Origin: an uncultured Clostridia bacterium
GTDB taxonomy: Bacteria; Bacillota; Clostridia; Christensenellales; Borkfalkiaceae
Direction: 5' to 3'
DNA length: 19,909 nt
NCBI GenBank assembly: GCA_946627905.1
Contig: CAMOVY010000004.1
Span: forward strand, 1 to 19,909
Shown here piece after piece: positions 1 to 5,723 of this stretch. The position numbers and the translations under genes were made by a program. Under the pieces are notes generated by a model. That model ran no database searches. It was not told where the DNA came from and worked only from the letters and a program-made list of their open reading frames with translations. Within the stretch, counting starts at the first letter, position 1. Every line of letters starts with the position of its first letter.

Positions 1-45
1 ATGTTTAAAGTGATAGAGTCGGAAGAAGGTTCGCTGTTGATGTAG
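1..45 (+). CDS. possible C-terminal tail of an upstream gene (partial)
   Basis: Frame 1 is open from the window edge to a TAG at 43-45 and would encode a 14-residue tail ending in ESEEGSLLM. The other two plus-strand frames hit stops within the first 15 bases. An intrinsic terminator lies about 40 bases downstream, which fits a gene ending here. The tail is too short to identify, and the minus strand is also open over the same bases, so this is a weak call. Confidence 0.25.
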   Translation: MFKVIESEEGSLLM

Positions 46-59
46 CGGACCAAAAGAAA

Positions 60-88
60 TTGCCAAAAAGTTAAAAAAGGTGTATAAT
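60..88 (+). promoter_or_regulatory. sigma-A type promoter of the ABC transporter operon
   Basis: A -35 box TTGCCA (60-65) is separated by 17 bases from a perfect -10 box TATAAT (83-88). The predicted transcription start is near 95. This lies inside the left arm of the terminator hairpin that closes the upstream gene, so promoter and terminator overlap. Confidence 0.7.
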
Positions 89-126
89 AATACCGTTCGG
101 GCTTCCCGAGCGGCATTATTTTTTTT
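86..126 (+). terminator. intrinsic terminator directly ahead of the ABC operon
   Basis: A nine-base-pair stem (93-101 with 105-113, one G-T wobble) with a CTT loop is extended by AATAAT (86-91) pairing with ATTATT (115-120) across one mismatch. It is followed by a run of T to 126. The start codon of the next gene follows 13 bases later. Confidence 0.75.
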
Positions 127-139
127 ATAAGGTGGAATT

Positions 140-1027
140 ATGGATTACGTTATCGAAACGCGTGCGCTGACTAAAAAATACGGCGAAAAAATCGCCGTAA
201 ACCAAATGTGCGCGCACGTAAAAAAAGGTGATATTTACGGGCTTATCGGTAAAAACGGTGCGGGCAAAACCACCCTTATGAAACTGATTTTAGGGCTTGC
301 CGTTCCGAACGCGGGCGAGATAAGCCTTTTCGGCAGTTCGGATTTAAACGCAGGGCGTAAAAAAATCGGTTCTTTAATCGAAGCGCCCGCGCTTTTCAAA
401 AACGAGAGTGCTTTTGAAAATATGAAGCGGTTTGCTTATCTTTCGCCGACGACGGATGACGAAATAAAGCGGCTTTTGGACTTTGTGGGGATAGGCAATA
501 CGGGTAATAAAAAAGTCGGTTCGTTCTCTCTCGGTATGAAGCAGCGTTTGGGTATTGCTATAGCCCTTTTAGGTAGTCCCGAACTTTTAGTGCTTGACGA
601 GCCGATAAACGGGCTTGACCCCGCGGGGATAAAGGAAGTAAGGGACTTGATTGTCGATTTAAACCGCAAGGGCATAACCTTTATGATATCCAGCCATATT
701 TTGGACGAACTAGGCAAAATCGCCACGACTTTCGGTATAGCAAACGACGGGGTTTTAGAAGAGATTTCCGCGGAAGACTTGCGTAATAACTGCCGTTCGG
801 CGCTTAAAATAGCGGTGGACAACGGGGCAAAAGCGTCCGCCACAATAACGGCTAATTTCCCCGACGCGGAATTTACGGTAAACGACAACGTGATTGAAAT
901 CACTTCGGAAGTAAACGACGCTTCGGTTATCAACAAAGCGCTGGTAAAATCTGGCGTTGCCGTGTACGAAATCACGAACGAAAAGGTGGAATTCGAAGAT
1001 TATTTTATCGCAAGGTTGGGTAAATAA
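140..1027 (+). CDS. ABC transporter ATP-binding protein, BcrA/antibiotic-export type
   Basis: This 295-residue cytoplasmic ATPase should power the permease encoded next to it. Visible motifs are Walker A GKNGAGKT at residues 37-44, signature SLGMKQR at 130-136, Walker B LLVLDEP at 149-155, the D-loop NGLDP at 157-161 and the switch histidine H186 in ISSH. The Q-loop position reads IEAPALF with Glu instead of Gln, as is common in the BcrA-type subfamily linked to bacitracin, lantibiotic and other peptide export. The start is ATG 140 with an AAGGTGG ribosome binding site at 129-135. Its stop is separated from the permease start by a single base, so the two genes form an operon. Substrate is not predictable; self-protection against a cationic peptide, or general efflux, are both possible. 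Confidence 0.93.
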   Translation: MDYVIETRALTKKYGEKIAVNQMCAHVKKGDIYGLIGKNGAGKTTLMKLILGLAVPNAGEISLFGSSDLNAGRKKIGSLIEAPALFKNESAFENMKRFAYLSPTTDDEIKRLLDFVGIGNTGNKKVGSFSLGMKQRLGIAIALLGSPELLVLDEPINGLDPAGIKEVRDLIVDLNRKGITFMISSHILDELGKIATTFGIANDGVLEEISAEDLRNNCRSALKIAVDNGAKASATITANFPDAEFTVNDNVIEITSEVNDASVINKALVKSGVAVYEITNEKVEFEDYFIARLGK

Positions 1028-1028
1028 T

Positions 1029-1793
1029 ATGAAAAATTTATTGAAATTTGAATTCCGTAAATTAGGAAAGCAGAAATCTTTTTATATAAGCCTTATTATA
1101 ATGACGGTGCTTACCGTAATGGCGGGCATATCGTATATGATACTTTTAAAAAATGCGGATGCTATTGAAGAAATGGCGGGGCAAAAGTTGCCAAAATCGT
1201 CTACGGCGTTTTTACTTCTTTTTACGTCGTCAAGTATGTTTGCTATGCTTAGCGCGATTTTCACGTCAATTACGGTGTGCGACGATTACGAAAGCCAGAT
1301 AGTAAAGAATATTTTTGCCCGCGGCTATTCGAGAACCGATTATTATTTTGCCAAACTCATATACGTGTTTGTCGCGACGACGTTGATGTTCTTATTCGCT
1401 TTGGCGGTAGGCGCGGTAGCGGGCATAGCGTTTTTCGGTTTTGAAAGCGTAAGCGACAAATTGTTTATTCTTCTTTTGGGGCAATACGTAATCTGTATGG
1501 CGGGCGTTGCTATGTGCTTTGCTATTTCCGCGGCTATAAAAAAACTCGGCGGTGTGATTGCGGCGAACATTATAGTGCCTATAATTATTCCGCTTATTTT
1601 GCAACTCGGCGATTCCGTGCTTAAAATAAAGGATTTCAAAATCGAAAGCGTGTGGATGGATTCTTTTTTAACAAGCCTTATGGATATAGAAGTCTCGACG
1701 GGCAGAATTATAGTCTGTATTTTAGGGGCGGCGGCGTATACGATAGCGTTTATCGTTGCGGGCTTTGCGGCGACTAAAAGGGCGGAAGTTTAA
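1029..1793 (+). CDS. ABC-2 type transporter permease
   Basis: This 254-residue integral membrane protein is the channel partner of the preceding ATPase. Six hydrophobic segments are visible at about residues 18-40, 59-83, 107-137, 145-170, 174-193 and 227-248. Between helices 2 and 3 lies a cytosolic stretch, IVKNIFARGYSRTDYYFAK, typical of ABC-2 permeases of the BcrB kind. I place the start at ATG 1029, one base after the ATPase stop: MKNLLKFEFRK is the usual N-terminus of the family, while an upstream in-frame ATG (957) would overlap the ATPase by 71 bases. No good Shine-Dalgarno is seen (AAGG at 1012-1015 is distant), so translation is probably coupled. A strong hairpin terminator follows. 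Confidence 0.9.
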   Translation: MKNLLKFEFRKLGKQKSFYISLIIMTVLTVMAGISYMILLKNADAIEEMAGQKLPKSSTAFLLLFTSSSMFAMLSAIFTSITVCDDYESQIVKNIFARGYSRTDYYFAKLIYVFVATTLMFLFALAVGAVAGIAFFGFESVSDKLFILLLGQYVICMAGVAMCFAISAAIKKLGGVIAANIIVPIIIPLILQLGDSVLKIKDFKIESVWMDSFLTSLMDIEVSTGRIIVCILGAAAYTIAFIVAGFAATKRAEV

Positions 1794-1821
1794 CCGCGGT
1801 TAAATTTAATTTATTTAAATT

Positions 1822-1852
1822 AAAACGCGCTGCTAAGCTAGCAGCGCGTTTT
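1822..1852. terminator. bidirectional terminator between convergent genes
   Basis: A perfect 13-base-pair stem (1822-1834 with 1840-1852) surrounds a five-base loop and has AAAA on one flank and TTTT on the other, so it can work in both directions. It separates the ABC permease from the convergent small gene. The last codons and the stop of that small gene lie inside the hairpin. Confidence 0.85.
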
Positions 1853-2096
1853 CAAGTATCAGTTTATCGAAATTTATTTTTTCCACAAAGTCGTCGGCTT
1901 TAAATCGCACGTTGTTATATTTGGCGTAGTTGAAAAGGTGCGTTTTTATAAGGACGGGGGTGGGGCAATCCAGCGCTTCGCATATGTCCCTTACGTAATC
2001 GAAAAATAAGGAATAGTCGGTTAAACCTTCCCGTTCATACACGAATTGCTTTATAATTTTGCCGTTTTTAATAATTTTAGCCCATATTCTTATCAT
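1833..2096 (-). CDS. conserved small cytosolic protein of unknown function
   Basis: This 87-residue protein begins MIRIWAKIIKNGKIIK and contains FFDYVRDICEALDCPTPVLIKTH (residues 31-53) and a C-terminal stretch DDFVEKINFDKLILENA. From memory, proteins with this DxPTPVLLKxH and F..DFVE..DFD.L.LEN pattern recur as single-copy hypothetical proteins in many Clostridia; no function is known to me. There is no signal peptide or membrane segment. An in-frame ATG ten codons upstream (2126) overlaps the likely -10 box, so I choose ATG 2096; the predicted leader is about 14 bases with only a weak ACGGG. Its TAG stop (1835-1833) sits inside the bidirectional terminator. It is transcribed divergently from the Lrp-like gene. 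Confidence 0.8.
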   Translation of the reverse strand: MIRIWAKIIKNGKIIKQFVYEREGLTDYSLFFDYVRDICEALDCPTPVLIKTHLFNYAKYNNVRFKADDFVEKINFDKLILENALLA

Positions 2097-2116
2097 AACG
2101 TAAAACCCGTAAGCAT

Positions 2117-2146
2117 ATTGTATCATAAATAATCCGAAAAAAGCAA
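2117..2146 (-). promoter_or_regulatory. promoter of the small conserved gene
   Basis: On the minus strand a -35 box TTGCTT (2146-2141) is followed after 18 bases by TACAAT (2122-2117), preceded by TGA, giving an extended -10. The expected start near 2110 lies downstream of the first in-frame ATG, which supports translation from 2096. Confidence 0.6.
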
Positions 2147-2177
2147 CTGCGGATTAAAGGAAAATAATCATAGGGAT

Positions 2178-2206
2178 TTGACAAACGCTGTCAAAGAGTG
2201 TAGAAT
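2178..2206 (+). promoter_or_regulatory. strong sigma-A promoter of the lrp-aminotransferase operon with an embedded palindrome
   Basis: A consensus -35 TTGACA (2178-2183) is spaced 17 bases from TAGAAT (2201-2206). The -35 box is the left arm of an inverted repeat TTGACA-AACGC-TGTCAA (2178-2194), placed where a bound regulator would block RNA polymerase. The leader to the ATG is about 60 bases. Confidence 0.85.
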
Positions 2207-2271
2207 ATATATATCGTTAAAATGGAGTTTGCACTATATCGTAGAAATACAAATAAAACGCGGGGTGAAAA

Positions 2272-2763
2272 ATGTCTGATTTAACTAAACGTGTTTTAAA
2301 ATTACTTTGTGAAAACGCCAGATATTCTTACGCTGAAATGGCGGATATGTTAGGCGAGAAAGAAGCGGCTGTTAAGGCTGCGGTCGAAGAGTTGGAAAAG
2401 TCCAAGACCGTAGTAAAGTACGCCGCTATTTTAAATACCGAAGTGCTTGCGGAAAAGAACGTTCAGGCTTTAATCGAAGTAAAAGTCGCTCCGCAGAAAC
2501 TTAAAGGGTTCGAGTCCTGCGCGGAAGAAATTTACAACTTCCCCGAAGTGCAAAGTCTGTATTTAATGAGCGGCGGATTTGACCTTGCCGTATTTGTGGA
2601 AGATAAAGATATCGGCGCAATCGCCAAGTTCGTTGCCGAAAAACTGTCCGTGTTAGACGGGATAGTGGGCGTTGCGACGCACTTTATTCTTAAAAAATAC
2701 AAAATCGAAGGGCAGATTACCCGTCCGGAGCCCGCAAACAGACGAGAAATTATTCAGGCATGA
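2272..2763 (+). CDS. Lrp/AsnC family transcriptional regulator (AlaR-like)
   Basis: This 163-residue DNA-binding protein has an N-terminal helix-turn-helix (about residues 1-50, with SYAEMADMLGEKEAAVKAAVEEL) and a C-terminal ligand-sensing RAM domain (about 65-150, including the AEEIYNFPEVQSLYLMSGGFDLAV region). Such proteins form dimers or octamers and sense amino acids. The neighbour is an aminotransferase whose ATG overlaps this gene's stop (ATGA at 2760-2763). This matches the arrangement of the Bacillus subtilis alaR-alaT (yugG-yugH) operon, so the likely role is control of alanine synthesis. The ribosome binding site GGGGTG (2262-2267) is well spaced. The palindrome over the operon's -35 box is a candidate autoregulatory site. 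Confidence 0.92.
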   Translation: MSDLTKRVLKLLCENARYSYAEMADMLGEKEAAVKAAVEELEKSKTVVKYAAILNTEVLAEKNVQALIEVKVAPQKLKGFESCAEEIYNFPEVQSLYLMSGGFDLAVFVEDKDIGAIAKFVAEKLSVLDGIVGVATHFILKKYKIEGQITRPEPANRREIIQA

Positions 2764-3929
2764 GGGAGTTTGTCAGTAAACGCGCAAAATCCGTCAAGCC
2801 GTCGGGAATACGTAAATTTTTCGATTTGGCGGCGGGGCGCAAAGACGTTATATCTTTGGGCGTGGGCGAACCCGATTTCATTACGCCGTGGTATATACGC
2901 GACGCTGGGGTTACCGCGCTTAAAAGCGGATATACGCAGTACACTTCCAACAAAGGGCTTATCGAACTGCGCGCGGAGATTTCCGAATATCTTGCGGACA
3001 GATTTTCCGTGTCTTTCGATAAAGAGAACGTGATTATAACCATGGGGGCGAGCGAGGCGATAGATTTATCCTTGCGCGCTATAGTCGACGAAGGGGACGA
3101 AATACTTATTCCCGACCCGAGTTATGTTTCTTACGGACCTATCGTAAGCCTTACGGGCGGCGTGCCCGTTGCCGTTCCGACGAGCGGGGAAAACGGCTTT
3201 AAATTGACGCCCGAAAATCTGGAAAAGGTTATAACCCCGAAAACCAAAGCGCTTATTTTTCCTTATCCCAACAACCCTACGGGCGGGATAATGGAAAAGC
3301 AGTACATAGAAAATATTATTCCCGTTATATTAAAACACGATTTGTTGGTTATTTCCGACGAGATTTACGCGGAATTAACCTACGGCGGCAGGCATTGTTC
3401 GATAGCGGCTTTTTCCGAACTCGAAGGCAGGGTGGTTTTAATAGGCGGGTTTTCCAAAGCGTTCGCTATGACGGGGTGGCGCATAGGCTTTGCCTGCGCT
3501 AGTGCGGAAGTTTATAAGGCGATGCTTAAAATTCACCAGTACGCCGCAATCTGCGCGCCTATTTTTTCGCAGTACGCCGCGCTTGCCGCGCTAAAACTCG
3601 GTAAAGCGGACGATTTTGCTTCCGTTAACGAAATGCGTGAAGAATACGACAAACGGCGTCGGTTTATGCTTGGCGCTTTCCGCCGTATGGGGCTTGACTG
3701 TTTCGAGCCGAAAGGTTCGTTCTACGTTTTCCCATGCGTTAAGAGCACGGGACTTAACGGCGAAGAATTTGCCACGCGGCTTTTAAGCGAGAAATCCGTC
3801 GCAGTCGTTCCCGGGGCGGCTTTCGGGGAATTCGGAAAAGATTATATAAGGTGTTCTTACGCATATTCGATGGACGCTTTAAAAACGGCAGTCGGTAAAA
3901 TCGCGGAGTTCGTTAAAGAACTTAAATAA
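2760..3929 (+). CDS. alaT: PLP-dependent class I/II aminotransferase, AlaT (YugH)-like
   Basis: This 389-residue cytosolic fold-type I aminotransferase shows the N-terminal SGIRKFFDLA and SLGVGEPDF motifs, the NNPTGG loop (171-176), the PLP-binding aspartate D200 in ISDEIYAEL, the Schiff-base lysine K233 in GFSKAFAMTGWR, and a C-terminal YIRCSYA with the substrate carboxylate-binding Arg. The pattern, including KIHQYAAICAP and the ending SMDAL, is close to B. subtilis YugH/AlaT as I remember it, and the adjacent Lrp regulator matches that locus. The expected reaction is glutamate + pyruvate to 2-oxoglutarate + alanine; aspartate or aromatic specificity cannot be excluded. The start overlaps the regulator's stop, implying translational coupling. 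No clear terminator follows. Confidence 0.9.
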   Translation: MREFVSKRAKSVKPSGIRKFFDLAAGRKDVISLGVGEPDFITPWYIRDAGVTALKSGYTQYTSNKGLIELRAEISEYLADRFSVSFDKENVIITMGASEAIDLSLRAIVDEGDEILIPDPSYVSYGPIVSLTGGVPVAVPTSGENGFKLTPENLEKVITPKTKALIFPYPNNPTGGIMEKQYIENIIPVILKHDLLVISDEIYAELTYGGRHCSIAAFSELEGRVVLIGGFSKAFAMTGWRIGFACASAEVYKAMLKIHQYAAICAPIFSQYAALAALKLGKADDFASVNEMREEYDKRRRFMLGAFRRMGLDCFEPKGSFYVFPCVKSTGLNGEEFATRLLSEKSVAVVPGAAFGEFGKDYIRCSYAYSMDALKTAVGKIAEFVKELK

Positions 3930-4011
3930 ACGCGGTAAACCCGTCGGGCGGGATATTATACTATAAGAAGAAAAAACGGGTCTTACGGTCGGTTTTTTAA
4001 GGAGATAAAAT

Positions 4012-5169
4012 ATGGACAAAATAATTATTGTGGGTGCGGGACTTTCGGGCGCAACCGTTGCAAGGCTTTTTGCCGACAGCGGTATGGACGTTACGGTAGT
4101 TGACAAACGTTCCACAATAGGCGGCAACGCTTACGATTACGTAGACAAAAACGGCATAACCGTTCAACCTTACGGTCCACACATTTTCCACACCAAAGAG
4201 AAAGAAGTTTTTGACTTTTTATCCAAGTTTACCGAGTGGAACGCTTACGAACACAAAGTGCTTGCCAACGTAAAAGGGAAGCTTATTCCCGTGCCGTTCA
4301 ATCTAGCGTCCCTTTACGCTTGTTATTCGAAAGCCAAAGCCGAACGGATATATAAAATTTTACGTGAAGAAGTGGGCGAAAACGAACACATGTCTATTTT
4401 GCGCCTTAAAGAACATAAAAACGCCGAAATACGTGAATTTGCGGAATTTGTTTACAATAATATTTTCTATAAATACACCAAAAAACAATGGAAGATGAAG
4501 CCGGAAGAGTTAGGCGATACGGTTATGGACCGCGTTCCCGTCTACGTTTCTTACGAAGACAGGTATTTTACCGACGACTATCAGTTTATGCCCAAGAAAG
4601 GCTTTACAGAAATGATAACGAACATGCTTCGCCACCCGCATATCCGCTTAAAACTCGACACCGACGCGGAAAAGATTTTTTCGTTCGAAGACGGCAAAAT
4701 TTATCTCGAAGGCAAAGAGTTCGACGGGATTGTGGTTTATACGGGCAGGGTAGAAGAGATATTCGGCTATAAATTCGGGGTGCTGCCGTACAGGACGTTA
4801 AAGTTCAAATTCAAAACGTTCGACAGAAGGTCTTTCCAGAAAGCGGCGGTCGTAAATTACACTACCAGCCACAAGTTTACGCGTATTACCGAGTTTACCA
4901 AGTTCACCTGCGAACCGAAAGACAAAACGGTGATAGTAAAAGAATATTCCAAGAAATGCAAAAAGACCGATATGCCGTACTATCCCGTGCCGACCGAAAA
5001 GAACTGCGCGCTTTACAATAAATATAAGGCGGAAGCGGACAATTACAAAAAACTGTATCTTTTGGGCAGACTTGCCGACTATAAGTACATAAATATGGAC
5101 GTAGCGGTTTTAAACGCTATGAAAATGCACGAAAAAATAATGAAAGAAAACGTTTTTGAAGAAGACTAA
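4012..5169 (+). CDS. glf: UDP-galactopyranose mutase family flavoprotein
   Basis: The family converts UDP-galactopyranose to UDP-galactofuranose, the precursor of cell-surface galactofuranose, using reduced FAD. Evidence in this 385-residue protein: dinucleotide-binding GAGLSGA (8-14), IGGNAYDY (37-44), YGPHIFHT (54-61), the YTKKQW flap (155-160), DRYFTDDYQFMP (183-194), YRTLKF with R261, and GRLADYKY (352-359). Oddly, the position equal to catalytic Arg174 of the Klebsiella/E. coli enzymes (RxPVR) is Tyr178 here (RVPVY), and the later YDM is INM; this could alter substrate or activity. The start has an AAGGAG site (3999-4004). No other galactan genes are adjacent. A weak possible -10, TATACT (3957-3962), lies upstream without a convincing -35. 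Confidence 0.88.
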   Translation: MDKIIIVGAGLSGATVARLFADSGMDVTVVDKRSTIGGNAYDYVDKNGITVQPYGPHIFHTKEKEVFDFLSKFTEWNAYEHKVLANVKGKLIPVPFNLASLYACYSKAKAERIYKILREEVGENEHMSILRLKEHKNAEIREFAEFVYNNIFYKYTKKQWKMKPEELGDTVMDRVPVYVSYEDRYFTDDYQFMPKKGFTEMITNMLRHPHIRLKLDTDAEKIFSFEDGKIYLEGKEFDGIVVYTGRVEEIFGYKFGVLPYRTLKFKFKTFDRRSFQKAAVVNYTTSHKFTRITEFTKFTCEPKDKTVIVKEYSKKCKKTDMPYYPVPTEKNCALYNKYKAEADNYKKLYLLGRLADYKYINMDVAVLNAMKMHEKIMKENVFEED

Positions 5170-5192
5170 ACGGTAATTTCAATAAAAAAATA

Positions 5193-5231
5193 AAAACGCC
5201 CGTCGGACGATTTCTGTCCGACGGGCGTTTT
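5193..5231. terminator. bidirectional terminator between glf and HU
   Basis: A perfect 16-base-pair stem (5193-5208 with 5216-5231) with a seven-base loop has AAAA on the left flank and TTTT on the right, so it can stop transcription from both convergent genes. Confidence 0.92.
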
Positions 5232-5247
5232 AGTTAAAATTTGTTAA

Positions 5248-5517
5248 TTAAAAACTGTCCTTATAAGCTTTGCCGAATTTGAAAGCGGGTATTTTAGAAG
5301 CCGCTATCTTGATTTTTGCGCCCGTTTTGGGGTTAACGCCTTCTCTTGCGGGTTTTGCTTTTATTTCAAAAGTACCAAAGCCTGAGATTTGTACTTTTTC
5401 CCCGTTCTTAAGCCCTTCGGTTATTGCCGCCACCACACTGTCGAGCGCGATGCCCGCGTCTTTAAGCGTAATACCCGCGTTGTTTGCTATTGCCCTTACC
5501 AATTCGTTTTTATTCAT
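5248..5517 (-). CDS. HU family nucleoid DNA-binding protein
   Basis: This 89-residue, full-length HU bends and compacts DNA as a dimer. It starts MNKNELVRAIA, has the GFGTFEIK turn (46-53) and the beta-arm segment ending NPKTGAKIKI, and closes with the usual IPAFKFGKAYKD. The arm reads REGVNPKTG, with Val where RGRNP is common; the Pro that intercalates into DNA is kept. A perfect AGGAGG ribosome binding site (5529-5524) precedes the ATG and a near-consensus promoter lies upstream, so expression is probably high. It is monocistronic and ends at the shared bidirectional terminator. IHF-like variants are less likely because the sequence is typical HU. Confidence 0.96.
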   Translation of the reverse strand: MNKNELVRAIANNAGITLKDAGIALDSVVAAITEGLKNGEKVQISGFGTFEIKAKPAREGVNPKTGAKIKIAASKIPAFKFGKAYKDSF

Positions 5518-5546
5518 ATTTTACCTCCTATCGTATGAATAACTTT

Positions 5547-5574
5547 ATTATATCATAAGAAATGCAGTTTTCAA
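5547..5574 (-). promoter_or_regulatory. promoter of the HU gene
   Basis: On the minus strand TTGAAA (5574-5569) and a perfect TATAAT (5552-5547) are 16 bases apart. TGA precedes the -10, giving an extended -10 element. An AGGAGG site follows at 5529-5524. Confidence 0.85.
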
Positions 5575-5584
5575 TAGATATTTT

Positions 5585-5633
5585 AAAATTTTGCCTTTTT
5601 TATTGAAAAATATTCTCAAAAAGGCAAATTTTT
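5585..5633. repeat. 16-bp inverted repeat between divergent genes
   Basis: The arms 5585-5600 and 5618-5633 pair at 15 of 16 positions around a 17-base spacer; each arm has a GCC/GGC core in A/T runs. It resembles an intrinsic terminator but lies between the divergent promoters of HU and the 5724 gene, where neither gene would end. It may be an operator, an insulator, or a stop for antisense transcription. Confidence 0.6.
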
Positions 5634-5639
5634 CCGATT

Positions 5640-5705
5640 ATTTTGCCGAATTTTATGAAGTGCCGCGGCATTTTACCGCTTTACTTGACATATTTGCGGC
5701 AAAAT
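5640..5705. promoter_or_regulatory. TGCCG half-site array around a promoter (candidate operator)
   Basis: An outer inverted repeat ATTTTGCCG (5640-5648) / CGGCAAAAT (5697-5705) encloses a perfect ten-base palindrome TGCCGCGGCA (5661-5670). This gives four TGCCG/CGGCA half-sites. The right outer arm lies in the spacer of the 5685-5713 promoter. The symmetry suggests a regulator binding site, but none is identified. Confidence 0.4.
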
Positions 5706-5713
5706 GCTACCAT
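5685..5713 (+). promoter_or_regulatory. promoter of the ADH-like gene, giving a near-leaderless mRNA
   Basis: A consensus TTGACA (5685-5690) is spaced 17 bases from TACCAT (5708-5713). The expected start near 5720 is only about four bases before ATG 5724, so the transcript has practically no room for a Shine-Dalgarno sequence. CATAAT at 5711-5716 is an alternative -10 with poorer spacing. Confidence 0.65.
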
Positions 5714-5723
5714 AATTAAGATT

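Noticed and set aside
1..60. Minus-strand open frame at the left edge
   Set aside because: It lacks a start codon and runs through the promoter of the ABC operon; it cannot be told apart from chance in such a short stretch.
436..975. 179-codon minus-strand open frame inside the ABC ATPase gene
   Set aside because: It is antisense to a gene with complete motifs, has no ribosome binding site or domain pattern, and looks like a shadow frame in CpG-rich coding DNA. The same holds for other antisense frames, e.g. 12215-12823 in addB and 6441-6809.
2222..2284. 20-codon upstream frame in the lrp leader overlapping the lrp start
   Set aside because: It has no ribosome binding site, no run of regulatory alanine or branched-chain codons, and no attenuator hairpin, so a leader peptide is not supported.
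3971..3998. A6...T6 flanked hairpin ahead of glf
   Set aside because: Pairing is limited to the A/T flanks and one C-G pair; the centre does not pair, so it is probably not a functional terminator.
5643..5723. TTG start extending the ADH-like protein by 27 residues
   Set aside because: A consensus promoter lies inside this extension and the extra residues do not resemble the family N-terminus.
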